Shown one piece after another: positions 42,904-50,990 of a DNA stretch of 64,000 bases. The notes beneath the pieces were generated by a model that saw only the letters and a program-made list of their open reading frames with translations, was not told where the DNA came from and did no database searches. The position numbers were made by a program, and so were the translations under genes. Each line of letters starts with the position of its first letter. Within the stretch, counting starts at the first letter, position 1. Source of the stretch: Streptosporangium album (GTDB lineage: Bacteria > Actinomycetota > Actinomycetes > Streptosporangiales > Streptosporangiaceae); NCBI RefSeq assembly GCF_014203795.1, contig NZ_JACHJU010000001.1:2170001-2234000 (forward strand). Reading direction: 5' to 3'.

Positions 42904-43638
42904 ATGTCCAAAGTGATCGCCGTCTTCGGAGCCGGTACCGGGCTCGGCGTCTCGGTGGCCCGCCGTTTCGGGCGCGAAGGCTTCCGCGTGGCCCTGGTGG
43001 CCCGCCGCGAGGGCCGGCTGGACGCACTCGCCGCGCAGCTCGCCGACGAGGACATCGAGGCCGCCGCCTTCGCCGCCGATCTGGCCGAGCCCGCTCAGGT
43101 CCCCGCGCTGGTCGCCGCCATTCGCGACCGGTTCGGCAGGATCGACGTGGTCGAGTACGGACCGGTCCCCGCTGGTCAGGGCTTCACCTCGGCCACCCGG
43201 CTGGACGCGGCCACCCTCGAGGCACTGATCCCGCTGTTCCTGCTCACTCCGGTCGAGGTGGTCCAGGCCGTGCTGCCGGAGATGACCGAGCGCGGAGATG
43301 GCGCGTTCCTGCTGACGCAGGGCTTCTCCGCGGTGCTGCCCAGCCCCCACTTCAGCGGCCCGGGCCCGGTGATGGCCGCAGCCCGCAACTACCTGTACTC
43401 GCTCAACGGCGAACTGGCGGGCACCGGCGTCTACGCCGGAACGCTCGCCATCGCGGCGGCCGTCGCCCGCAGCGAGAACGCCCCTGCCAAGCCTGACGCC
43501 GCGGCGTTCGAGGGTATCGAGTTCCCGGTCGTCGACCCGGACGACATCGCCGAGTGCTACTGGGACATGTACACCCGGCGCGACCACGTCGAGCAGGTCT
43601 ACCCCGAGTTCATGACCCCACAGGCCGAAACCGCCTGA
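42904..43638 (+). CDS. SDR-family protein with altered catalytic residues
   Basis: 244 residues with an SDR Rossmann fold (VFGAGTGLGVSVARRFGREG, AADLAEPAQV, FGRIDVVEYGP). The catalytic region is unusual: Ser of GFSAVLP remains, but the YxxxK motif is absent, with MAAARNYLYSL in its place. It may be inactive as an oxidoreductase or have another role. GAGGAG precedes the ATG. It is controlled by the divergent TetR, a pairing common in actinobacteria. Confidence 0.8.
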   Translation: MSKVIAVFGAGTGLGVSVARRFGREGFRVALVARREGRLDALAAQLADEDIEAAAFAADLAEPAQVPALVAAIRDRFGRIDVVEYGPVPAGQGFTSATRLDAATLEALIPLFLLTPVEVVQAVLPEMTERGDGAFLLTQGFSAVLPSPHFSGPGPVMAAARNYLYSLNGELAGTGVYAGTLAIAAAVARSENAPAKPDAAAFEGIEFPVVDPDDIAECYWDMYTRRDHVEQVYPEFMTPQAETA

Positions 43639-43858
43639 TGCGTGTGCCGTGCTTCGAAGCCGGCCCGGTTATAGGCAATCCCCGACCCCACCCCGACCGC
43701 CGAACGGAGCGCTTCGGCCCAGAACCGTGGACGGGTGGCGGTCCGGCTTCCGGCGGCCCCGAGCACCTGCCCGACGACCATGCCCGCGATTCCCATGCCG
43801 ATACGGCCGAAGACACCGACGACCGCGCCGATGGTGCTTTCCAGCCGCCTCTTGCCCC
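43599..43858 (-). pseudogene. Gene fragment interrupted by the IS4-family element
   Basis: Reading leftwards from the IS end, the frame GKRRLESTIGAVVGVFGRIG continues MGIAGMVVGQVLGAA, Gly-rich and hydrophobic like a membrane or glycine-zipper segment. If the IS and one 12-bp target copy are removed, the frame continues upstream into SYNEWRGKR, so an open frame was split by the insertion. Its 3-prime end overlaps the SDR gene antisense. Family unknown. Confidence 0.35.
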
Positions 43859-45391
43859 AATGCCGCTAAGTTAAGCCACCGTCGGGAGTCCTTCGAGCTT
43901 GATCGTTGGTGGGCTGGTGTGGGTGATGCCGACGTCGCCGGGACGTTTGACTCGGTAGGAGTTGTGGCGGGCGCGTTTGACGACGCGGGGACAGGTCCGC
44001 ATCCGGCGTTGCGGGTTGAGTCGCCCCAGGATCTCGGCGAAGACGGCAGCAGTGATCGCGGATAGGCGGTCAGGGGGAAAAGGCCGCCGGATCGTCGATC
44101 CGGCGGCGGACGACCCGGACGGTCCGGATGAAGCTGACCCGGTCAGGGTCGTGCTCGGCCTCATCAGCGGCCCGGCACATCAACTCCCGGATCGCGTAGT
44201 GGGCCAGCAAGATGCCCCACATTTCCTGCTCCACCAGGTCAGGGCTTTGGGACCGGAGGATGGAGCCGCCGCCTCGCAGGTGGGTTTTGATCTCATCCAG
44301 CCCGGACTCGTGTTCCCATCGCTGGTGGTAGGCGAAGGCGATCTCGGCGGCGGTCAGTTCGGCCGGGTCCAGGACGGTGGTGATCACACAGATCAGCTCA
44401 CCGTCGGCGTTGCGGTCAGGCACGGTGTACTCCACCGCCCGCACGAGTCGGGCCAGGTCCTCATCGAGCCCCTCCCCGGCACGGGCGGCGGCCAGCAGAG
44501 CGGCTTTGCGCTTGGCCGTGGTGTTCGGCGCGAAGATCAGCGCGAGGTAGGAGCCGTCGGGCAAGCGCCGCACGAGCGGCAACCTCACGGCCGCGCCGAC
44601 CCGCCGGCACAGGGCGGCACCGGTCGCGGCGTAGCGGTCCCACAGCCGCCAGGAGTAAAAGCCCGAGTCCGCGGTGATGAGCATGTCGGCGGTCAGATGG
44701 CCGGCCAGCTCGATCGCAAGCTCGCGCTCCCCGGTGCGGCACGACCCCATCGCGGCGGCGATGTGGGCGTGGGTCCCGCACTCCGACAAGGACACGATCT
44801 GCAGCTTCGGGAACGCCGACTCCTTGGGGCCGCTGCCCATCTTGCCGAATGCCCCGACGTTGTCAGCGGTGTCGGGCACATCGAAACTCGTCCCGTCGAT
44901 CGCCATCAGCCTGCGTCCGCGCAGCCATGCGCCCTTGGTGCCCATGCCCGCGACCGGTACCGCCGCCCGGTGGAACAGCTCTTTGAGCGGTGCCGATCCC
45001 AGCCGCTGCCGCGCCTGGGTGATCGCCGAGGTGGACGGCACCTTCCAGTCCCGCTCCCAAGAGCCCAGGCGCTGCAGGGTGCCGGTCATCTGCCGCATGA
45101 CCTCCTCGTACGGCTGGCCGAAGAACAACCCCAGGCCGATCACGTACCGGACCATCACATGAGCGGGCAGCAGCCGCGACCGCTTCTCCCGCTTCCCGGT
45201 CGCATCGATGACCTCCTCGATCAGATCCCGGGGAAAGGCCGCGGCCAGCACGCCCAGCGAGATGTGATCAGTCAAACGGCCGTCCGGTGACGACTCCTGT
45301 GCTCCAGCCACCGCCGCAACCTACCGGCCACAGCCGCTCACGCCCAAGACACCCGCCCCAACCTGCTGAAAACCACTAACTTAGCGGCATT
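43859..45391 (-). mobile_element. IS4-family insertion sequence, 1533 bp
   Basis: Terminal inverted repeats of 15 bp are perfect (AATGCCGCTAAGTTA at 43859-43873; complement at 45377-45391). A 12-bp target duplication GCCTCTTGCCCC flanks it at 43847-43858 and 45392-45403. Long duplications of 10-13 bp are usual for IS4. It codes for one transposase; both ends are intact, and insertion is recent as the duplications are identical. Confidence 0.93.
44070..45311 (-). CDS. IS4-family transposase, C-terminal part in a shifted frame
   Basis: 413 residues before the first stop. DDE residues lie in MAIDGTSFDVPD, ITADSGFYSWRL and the YHQRWEHESGLDEIKTHLRG box (YREK type). The frame stops at CCC-TGA (about 44070-44075) and the family C-terminus continues in the +1 frame: FPPDRLSAITAAVFAEIL, then RTCPRVVKRARHNSYRVK, to a TAA at 43871-43873 within the inverted repeat. 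CCC-UGA is a known +1 slippage site, so either programmed frameshifting or a one-base mutation (C or T run) explains it. Confidence 0.88.
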   Translation of the reverse strand: MAGAQESSPDGRLTDHISLGVLAAAFPRDLIEEVIDATGKREKRSRLLPAHVMVRYVIGLGLFFGQPYEEVMRQMTGTLQRLGSWERDWKVPSTSAITQARQRLGSAPLKELFHRAAVPVAGMGTKGAWLRGRRLMAIDGTSFDVPDTADNVGAFGKMGSGPKESAFPKLQIVSLSECGTHAHIAAAMGSCRTGERELAIELAGHLTADMLITADSGFYSWRLWDRYAATGAALCRRVGAAVRLPLVRRLPDGSYLALIFAPNTTAKRKAALLAAARAGEGLDEDLARLVRAVEYTVPDRNADGELICVITTVLDPAELTAAEIAFAYHQRWEHESGLDEIKTHLRGGGSILRSQSPDLVEQEMWGILLAHYAIRELMCRAADEAEHDPDRVSFIRTVRVVRRRIDDPAAFSP

Positions 45392-45469
45392 GCCTCTTGC
45401 CCCGCCACTCGTTGTAAGAAGTCCTAACAGAATGAATTGGGTGTAGCTCTTTCTCAGGGACTGGGCTGA

Positions 45470-46606
45470 TCAAGCAGTGAGGTTGAGTTCGTCCTGGTAG
45501 CGGGTCTGGTGAACCCGGCGGTGCTCTTGAGCGAGATGGAAACGCCAGTAGGCATCGAAGTCGCCGTTCGCGACCACAGCTCGGAGCGTGAGGACGGCCT
45601 CGGCCCCGGGCAGGCCCCACCGGGCACCGGTGATATCGAGGCGATCTCCGATCAGATGGCGGCAGGCTCCCTCGATGACGCCGGTGGCGATCGGCCAACC
45701 GGATGCCAACGCCTCGTCGTAGCGTAAGATCGATGACGATGTTGATCCGCACACCGCGGCGCTCGGCCTCGGCATGAACGAGGTCGAGCTGATGGCGGGC
45801 GCCGTCGACCAGCACCACCCAGGTCCGCACATGGACCGGGTCGCGGGCCTCGGCCTGGTCGAACACCGATCCGATCACCTCGTCGGGGTCGGCGGACACC
45901 GACCCGCACAGCCACTTACCGCGGGCCTTGGGTCCGGGTCGCAGCGGCCGATGGCCGTGCCGTCCACGCCCTTGCCGTCCACCGACACCACCACCAGCAC
46001 CTCTTCGGCGGTGCGCGGCAGCGGAATCCGCTGCCGATAAAAGACGTCGATATCGGCTGCAGCGGCCACCACCGCCTCCTCGAGCTGCCGTTTGCCGATC
46101 ACCGGCCCGCACCGGGACACGATCGCCGCCTTGGCCGCGTCGAACGACCCGCGCACCGCCTCGGCCACCGCCAGCCGGGCCAGCCCATGGCCATGCCGCC
46201 CCACCGGCAACGACAGCTCGGCATCGGCCGGATACACATTCGGCGCGCCCGGGGCACGCCAGGCGCACCGCGTGACGGTCACCGTCCCCATGATCGTGGC
46301 CAGCTGCCGGTGATGACCCGCCTCCAGGCGGCGCCGCACCACCTCATCGGCGCCGGTCACCTCGAGGGCCTCGCCCACCTCACGGGCCTTGATCGCCGTC
46401 TGGTGCTCGCGCTCGGCCCGCAGGTCCAGGTGGGCCTGCAGCAGCCGGCGCAGCAGCTCACGGCCCCGCTCGGCGAGCATCTCCTCCAGCAGGTCATGGG
46501 TGAACGCCGCGGTCGCGGGGTCGGCGAACTGTCCGATCAGACAGTTGAAGGTGTTCTGCGCCGACGCAAAGCAGTCAGCCGGCACGGCGATGTCGTACGG
46601 TTCCAT
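45470..46606 (-). pseudogene. ISKra4-family transposase, frameshifted
   Basis: The N-terminal part in one frame starts MEPYDIAVPADCFASAQNTF and continues through VLVVVSVDGKGVDGTAIG. The middle continues in another frame ([19 protein letters not shown], then [20 protein letters not shown]), and the C-terminal end in a third ([51 protein letters not shown]). The middle is also shorter than in full-length relatives. It therefore needs two frame corrections and is inactive. Confidence 0.75.
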
Positions 46607-46718
46607 CACGGGCTCTTCCTCCGGCCGGTTCGGGCAGGGTCGCACCCTCGAACCTGACGGCGGAAGAGCCCCGCCGGCAATCACCCCGCCGGTAACGACG
46701 CGGTGATGTCACCCCCAT

Positions 46719-47294
46719 CTATCGGGTGAGCTGGGCGGCCACCTGCTCGGTCACCGAAAACAGCCCCGGGGCATCCTCACTCAGCCGGCCCCGCTCGACC
46801 ATCCGCTTCAGCTTCGAACGCAGGCCCTCGACCTTGGCCGCCTGGACCGGCAGCCCCACCGCCGCCACGATCTTTTTGGCCCGCATCGCGCCACCGGCAT
46901 CGACCAGCACCTCCAGCACATCCTGATACGCCCGCGGCAACACCGATACGCCCATGCCCACCCGCCACCGCGGCACCGTCAACACCCCGATCGGCGAGGT
47001 TCCCGAACTCGAGACCACCACCTCCACCACCTCCACCGCCTCCACCGCCTCCACGCGGTCCGGACCGTCCACAACGACGGTGCCGGGCGGCTGCTCTACC
47101 GGGCCGGCCGCTTGGCCCAGGATCTCCACCACCGTCTCCCGCGTGATCACCAGCCGGGACAGCAGTTCCTCCTCGGCCGCCGGCCGCTGGCCCAAGTGCT
47201 CGATCTGCTCCCGGATCGCCTCGGCCCGTTCCCTGGCCGCCGCCTCCCGCCGAACCAGTTCCTCCAGCAACGAGCCCATCGCGATCGCCTCCAC
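46719..47294 (-). CDS. ISKra4-associated accessory protein
   Basis: 191 residues; ATG 47279 (MGSLLEELVRRE) is an equally good start. An N-terminal coiled coil (REAAARERAEAIREQIEHL) and SRLVITRETVVEILG are followed by an acidic linker and a winged-helix-like C-terminal domain (YQDVLEVLVDAGGAMRAKKI, then LRSKLKRMVERGRL). The same small protein precedes ISKra4 transposases in other actinomycetes; it is probably a DNA-binding helper or regulator of the element. Confidence 0.65.
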   Translation of the reverse strand: MEAIAMGSLLEELVRREAAARERAEAIREQIEHLGQRPAAEEELLSRLVITRETVVEILGQAAGPVEQPPGTVVVDGPDRVEAVEAVEVVEVVVSSSGTSPIGVLTVPRWRVGMGVSVLPRAYQDVLEVLVDAGGAMRAKKIVAAVGLPVQAAKVEGLRSKLKRMVERGRLSEDAPGLFSVTEQVAAQLTR

Positions 47295-47472
47295 CTCGCA
47301 CGGTAGAAGACGATCCCGCCCACGGCGAGCAGACCTTCAACCTCCCAGGTCAACAGGTCCCTGAAAACGAGCTACACCCAAAAGAAATAGCCCTGGCCGA
47401 CCGCTCTTGAGACGATCGGGTGGGCCCACGACGGTCCGGTCCGGATCGAGCTCGCGTCGATTTGCGCCAGTC

Positions 47473-47512
47473 AACCTATCTAACTTAGGCTAAAACCTAG
47501 TTAGATTAGGTT
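47473..47512. promoter_or_regulatory. AT-rich inverted repeat with iron-box-like core
   Basis: CCTATCTAACTTAGG and CCTAGTTAGATTAGG are imperfect inverted copies separated by CTAAAA. The centre TTAGGCTAA (47485-47493) equals the core of the DtxR/IdeR iron box. It lies about 130 bp before the FBP-domain gene and next to the ISKra4 end. Confidence 0.4.
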
Positions 47513-47639
47513 TTGTTCCAGCGGGGTCGCCCATGGCCATGCGGGCCGGACAGCGGATCGCATGGCGGACACAGCCGCGGGCCTGGCGTACGCCGGGCCG
47601 GAGAACATCACGGCGTACGCGTCGGAACGGAGTTGGATC

Positions 47640-48158
47640 ATGAACCCGGTCGGTGAGAAAGAGATACGCGGATCTTTCGTCAACTGCTCCAAGGGCGAAG
47701 CCCGCAGGATCAACCTGCCCAGGGATCTGCCCGAGTTCCCCTGGGCCGATCTCGACTTCCTGGGCTGGCGCGACCCGGGCGCACTCGACCGCGGCTACCT
47801 GGTCGCCGAGCGGGGCGGCGAGCTCGTCGGCGTCACGCTGCGGCTCTCTCCGGAGGTGCGCAGGAGCTTCACCAAGAGCACCGTCTGCTCCATCTGCGTG
47901 ACGGCTCACTCCGGCACCGGGGTCGCCCTGTTCACCGCGCCCAGAGTCGGCGCCTCGGGCCGCCAGGGCAACACGGTCGGCACCTACATCTGCGCCGACC
48001 TGGCCTGCTCGCTCTACGTGCGGGGCAAGAAGAAGACCGACCTCGGCATGCAGTTCGAGACGCTCACCGCGGAGGAGCGGATCGTCCGCACCGTCGCGAA
48101 CCTGGAGGCCTTCCTGGACAAGGTCGCCGAGGACACCCTGAGCTCCACGATGGCCTGA
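47640..48158 (+). CDS. FBP-domain (FusB-like EF-G-binding) protein
   Basis: 172 residues from ATG 47640 (GGAG seven bases upstream); a longer GTG/ATG start upstream adds 26 residues without similarity. The N-terminus reads IRGSFVNCSKGEARRINLP and the C-terminal zinc-finger part holds STVCSICVTAHS and TYICADLACSLYVRGKKK, a four-Cys treble clef as in FusB/FusC. FusB frees EF-G from the ribosome and gives fusidic-acid resistance in staphylococci; in actinomycetes the FBP protein is presumed to bind EF-G. Confidence 0.85.
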   Translation: MNPVGEKEIRGSFVNCSKGEARRINLPRDLPEFPWADLDFLGWRDPGALDRGYLVAERGGELVGVTLRLSPEVRRSFTKSTVCSICVTAHSGTGVALFTAPRVGASGRQGNTVGTYICADLACSLYVRGKKKTDLGMQFETLTAEERIVRTVANLEAFLDKVAEDTLSSTMA

Positions 48159-48193
48159 GCCCGCCGTGCTCATGCTCGGGACTGTCGTTCACC

Positions 48194-48242
48194 CCCTTGA
48201 GCCCCTGGCCGCCGGAAAACACCTCGGCCAGGAGCTCAAGGG
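48194..48242. terminator. Long hairpin, 18-bp stem
   Basis: Arms CCCTTGAGCCCCTGGCCG (48194-48211) and CGGCCAGGAGCTCAAGGG (48225-48242) with one mismatch and a 13-nt loop. It follows the FBP gene and probably terminates it; it ends 16 bases before the GNAT start, which therefore uses a promoter or an AAATAC -10 box within the following bases. Confidence 0.75.
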
Positions 48243-48258
48243 CTGAAATACTCCCAGA

Positions 48259-48711
48259 ATGAGCATTACCGACATAAATCCTGACAACGGAGCCCTGGGC
48301 CGGGACCTGCTCGCCATCCAGCACGCGGCCTACGCCGTCGAGGCGAAGATCATCGGAGACGACCGCATCCCTCCGCTGCACGAGACCCTTGAGGAACTGT
48401 GCGCGGAGCGGCTGACATGGCTGGGCGCCTTTGACGGCGACCGGTTGGTCGGGGCCGTGGCCTGGTCGGAGACGGCACAGGCGGTCGACATCGACCGGCT
48501 CGTCGTGGATCCGGGCGCGCACCGGCGAGGGATCGGGGGCGCGCTGGTGAGGGAGGTCATGGCGCGGGCGGGTGACCGTCAGATCATCGTGGCCACCGGC
48601 AAGGCCAACGTGCCCGCCCGCACGCTCTACGAGCGGCTCGGTTTCGGTGAGGTCGAGGACGTCGAGGTGATCCCCGGCCTCTGGATCACGAGGTACGCCC
48701 GCCCCGCCTGA
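48259..48711 (+). CDS. GNAT-family N-acetyltransferase
   Basis: 150 residues. The acetyl-CoA motif A is VDIDRLVVDPGAHRRGIGGALVREVM (R/Q-x-x-G-x-G/A), followed by IIVATGKANVPARTLYERLGF, the strand and helix of motif B. The short leader may be missing (AAATAC about 8 bases before ATG). Substrate unknown. Confidence 0.85.
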   Translation: MSITDINPDNGALGRDLLAIQHAAYAVEAKIIGDDRIPPLHETLEELCAERLTWLGAFDGDRLVGAVAWSETAQAVDIDRLVVDPGAHRRGIGGALVREVMARAGDRQIIVATGKANVPARTLYERLGFGEVEDVEVIPGLWITRYARPA

Positions 48712-48765
48712 GGCCAGCGCGTCCGGCCTCGCGAGACGGACGATGATCCCCCAAGAGGAGCGACC

Positions 48766-49263
48766 ATGGAGACCGCGGAGACGAACACCCTGAAGGCGCC
48801 CGGCGCGACCCTGTACTACGAGGTCCGCGGCTCCGGTCCCGTCCTGCTGCCGATCTGCGGCGGGATCTACGACGCCGCCGGATACGGGGGCCTGGAACTG
48901 GCCGCTCGCCACCCCTGGCAGGTGCGCACTCTGGTCGCCCACGAGCCCCCCGTCCTGGATCTGCTGCCCGACCGCGACCACTGGCACGCCGTCATCCGGG
49001 ACGTGGAGGAGGCGTTCCTCAAGGAGGGCGCCGGACAGGCGATGCAGGTCTTCGCCGCCGGATCGGGGATGGACGGCGGCGAGCAGGAGGACGGCGGGGA
49101 GCAGGCCCCGCAGGGGCAGGGGGAGCCGGACCCCGAGATGACGGCGATGACGGCGCGTATGGGGAAGAACATGGAGTTCTTCATCGGCTACGAGGTGCCG
49201 CCGTTCACCAGGCACACCCCGGACATCGCCGCCAGGCTCCACGAGGTGATGTCGGGCTCCTGA
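48766..49263 (+). pseudogene. Alpha/beta hydrolase with an in-frame internal deletion
   Basis: 165 residues. The start (LYYEVRGSGPVLLPICGGIYDAAGY) and the end (LELAARHPWQVRTLVAHEPPVLDLLP, PPFTRHTPDIAARL) match a family of alpha/beta hydrolases, but the 60 or so residues between, including the catalytic Gly-x-Ser-x-Gly elbow, are gone without loss of frame. The product would have no nucleophile and should be inactive. The upstream AAGAGGAG and ATG are intact. Confidence 0.65.
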
Positions 49264-49326
49264 GAGACGCGGCGGCCGCCGTACCGGCACCCCTTGTGCG
49301 CGGCGTCGGTACGGCGGGCCCGGGGA

Positions 49327-49401
49327 TCAGCTCTTGGGCATCAGGACGGTGTCGATGATGTAGACGGTGGCGTCCTCGGCGGAGTCGAGCGTGTCGCCCA
49401 G
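49327..49401 (-). pseudogene. C-terminal remnant of a fasciclin-domain protein
   Basis: The codons to TGA 49327 read LGDTLDSAEDATVYIIDTVL, then MPKS, matching the end of a fasciclin (FAS1) domain (TVYVIDxVLxP). The rest of the gene is missing; unrelated sequence follows at 49402. Confidence 0.5.
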
Positions 49402-49664
49402 CCCTGCCTTCTGCGCATCCGGGTCTTCACCGTCGGCAACGGGACTTTCAGCAACTCGGTGACCGTCGTGATGGTCACCGACCGGGCGCGATCCGTGTTC
49501 CGGTCTCAGGCACCTTCCTCCGCCCTCGGACCCGACGCATACACCCCTACTTCGGAGCAGGGTCCGTCGCGGATTGCCGAGAAGCGACGCTCAATATCCG
49601 CAGATCGGCGGGAAAATGGACATGAGGGGCCGAGATCATTCCAGACAGCTTCTTTGCGGCTAAT

Positions 49665-49725
49665 TCATGCTGCGAGCTGTCGATCCAGATACTCGTTGTA
49701 GACCTCTAGCGGGGTCCTATAGCCG
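49665..49725 (-). pseudogene. Transposase C-terminal remnant (IS3-like)
   Basis: The last codons GYGYRTPLEVYNEYLDRQLA resemble the C-terminus of IS3-group transposases (YRTPxEVxNEY). Only about 20 codons remain, joined directly to an IS66 end at 49723. Confidence 0.45.
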
Positions 49726-49810
49726 TATCCATTCAGGCCCGTGATTGATCAGGCGGTTTGTGGTGGCATCCAGGGGTTGCCGGCGAGGGCGTTCAAGGGG
49801 TGGATGTCTT
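49723..49810 (-). mobile_element. IS66 end remnant
   Basis: The first ~58 bp repeat the sequence at 51955-52011 almost exactly, and the frame ends LNALAGNPWMPPQTA as at the IS66 transposase terminus there. It is in the same orientation as the larger copy, so the pair forms direct repeats around the AraC and hydrolase genes. Confidence 0.7.
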
Positions 49811-49969
49811 GGCTGCGGGCGGTGGTGTTCATGCTGGGGGTGGTCTCGCATGATGAGAGCCGCTATTGCGGCGGCGAATGTCGACCCCGACCTTGCGGAG
49901 GGAGGGCGCGAGTTCGCTGATGCGCTGCCCGGCCGCTTTGACGCTGTCGGGCAGGTCGGTGGCAGGCGA

Positions 49970-50836
49970 CTAGAGGCGTGGGTCTTGGGCGGGTGTTCCG
50001 TGGCTGCTCCATGCGATGTCGTCAACCGCCAGCCATGGTTCGCTGGCCACGGTCGCCGGGGTCACTCCGGTGAACGCCACGACGTCCCGATGCAGGTGGG
50101 ACTGGTCGGCGTAGCCGCCCTCCACCGCGACTCGGGCTGCGCCTTCACCCGCGGCCAGGCGGTGGGCGGCATGGTCGAAGCGGACCAGCTTCGCAGCGCG
50201 TTTGGGCGGCAGGCCGATCTGCGACCGGAACCGGGACCACAGGCGTTTGCGGCTCCATCCGACCTCGGCCGCCAGTCTGTCGACCCGGACCAGGCCACGG
50301 CCGGCGACGATTCGGTCCCAGGCCCAGGCCACCTCCGGGTCGACGGACGACCCCGTCTCACATCGGCGGGCGAGTAACGCGTCCGTCAACGCGAAGCGTT
50401 CCTCCCACGAGGAGACGTCGCCCAGTTGTTCACGGATCCGTGACGCCTCCCGGCCCCACAGGTCGTCGAGGGCCACCACGGTGCCGTCCAGGTCGGCCGG
50501 GGAGGCGCCCAGAACCGCGCGTGCGATCACCGGGGACAGGCGCACCTGCACGCACTCGAAGTTCTCCGCCCGCCGCACCCGGACTGTTCCGAACCCGAGC
50601 CCGGCGACGAGACTTCCTCGCTGCTGCCGCCCGGTGGCATCGTCCACGGCGACCGGGCCGGCGCCGAACACCAGAGCCAGCGTCACGGCCGGGTGCGGGA
50701 TCAGCCGGAGGCCAACCGGGGTCATGCCACGGTCACGAAACCCGGCCATGGTGACACCGGCCACCCGGCTGGGCCGCGCTGGGCGTGCGACATCCCACAC
50801 AGCCGCATCGTCACGTTCGTGCATGGCGGACCGCAT
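49970..50836 (-). CDS. AraC-family transcriptional regulator
   Basis: 288 residues. The C-terminal AraC domain has two HTHs: VDRLAAEVGWSRKRLWSRFRSQIGLPPKRAAKLVRF and VAVEGGYADQSHLHRDVVAF with FTGVTPATVAS (residues about 185-270). The N-terminal sensor domain is of the AraC_E_bind/DUF6597-like type (HPAVTLALVFGAGPVAVDD). It is divergent from the signal-anchored hydrolase and may control it. Both are flanked by IS66 ends. Confidence 0.85.
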   Translation of the reverse strand: MRSAMHERDDAAVWDVARPARPSRVAGVTMAGFRDRGMTPVGLRLIPHPAVTLALVFGAGPVAVDDATGRQQRGSLVAGLGFGTVRVRRAENFECVQVRLSPVIARAVLGASPADLDGTVVALDDLWGREASRIREQLGDVSSWEERFALTDALLARRCETGSSVDPEVAWAWDRIVAGRGLVRVDRLAAEVGWSRKRLWSRFRSQIGLPPKRAAKLVRFDHAAHRLAAGEGAARVAVEGGYADQSHLHRDVVAFTGVTPATVASEPWLAVDDIAWSSHGTPAQDPRL

Positions 50837-50990
50837 CGTCCCATGCTACGCGAGCCGACTGAGGGGAACATTTGTCCAAGCCACCGGCGCGCACCGGCGG
50901 CGACAGTGGGCTCATGATTATTCCCCCGGGGCTCGATAACCCCGCCAGTTCGACGACACCGATCCGCGGTCTCCCGACCGGGAAACGCAC

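Larger units (their letters stand above)
45437..47381 (-). mobile_element. Decayed ISKra4-like insertion sequence
   Basis: Imperfect terminal inverted repeats of about 26 bp (TTGGGTGTAGCTC, then TTYTCAGGGAC after one mismatch) begin at 45437 and end at 47381. Inside are an accessory gene (46719-47294) and a broken transposase (45470-46606), the usual order for this group. The next IS (IS4 family) ends 33 bp to the left. Confidence 0.75.
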
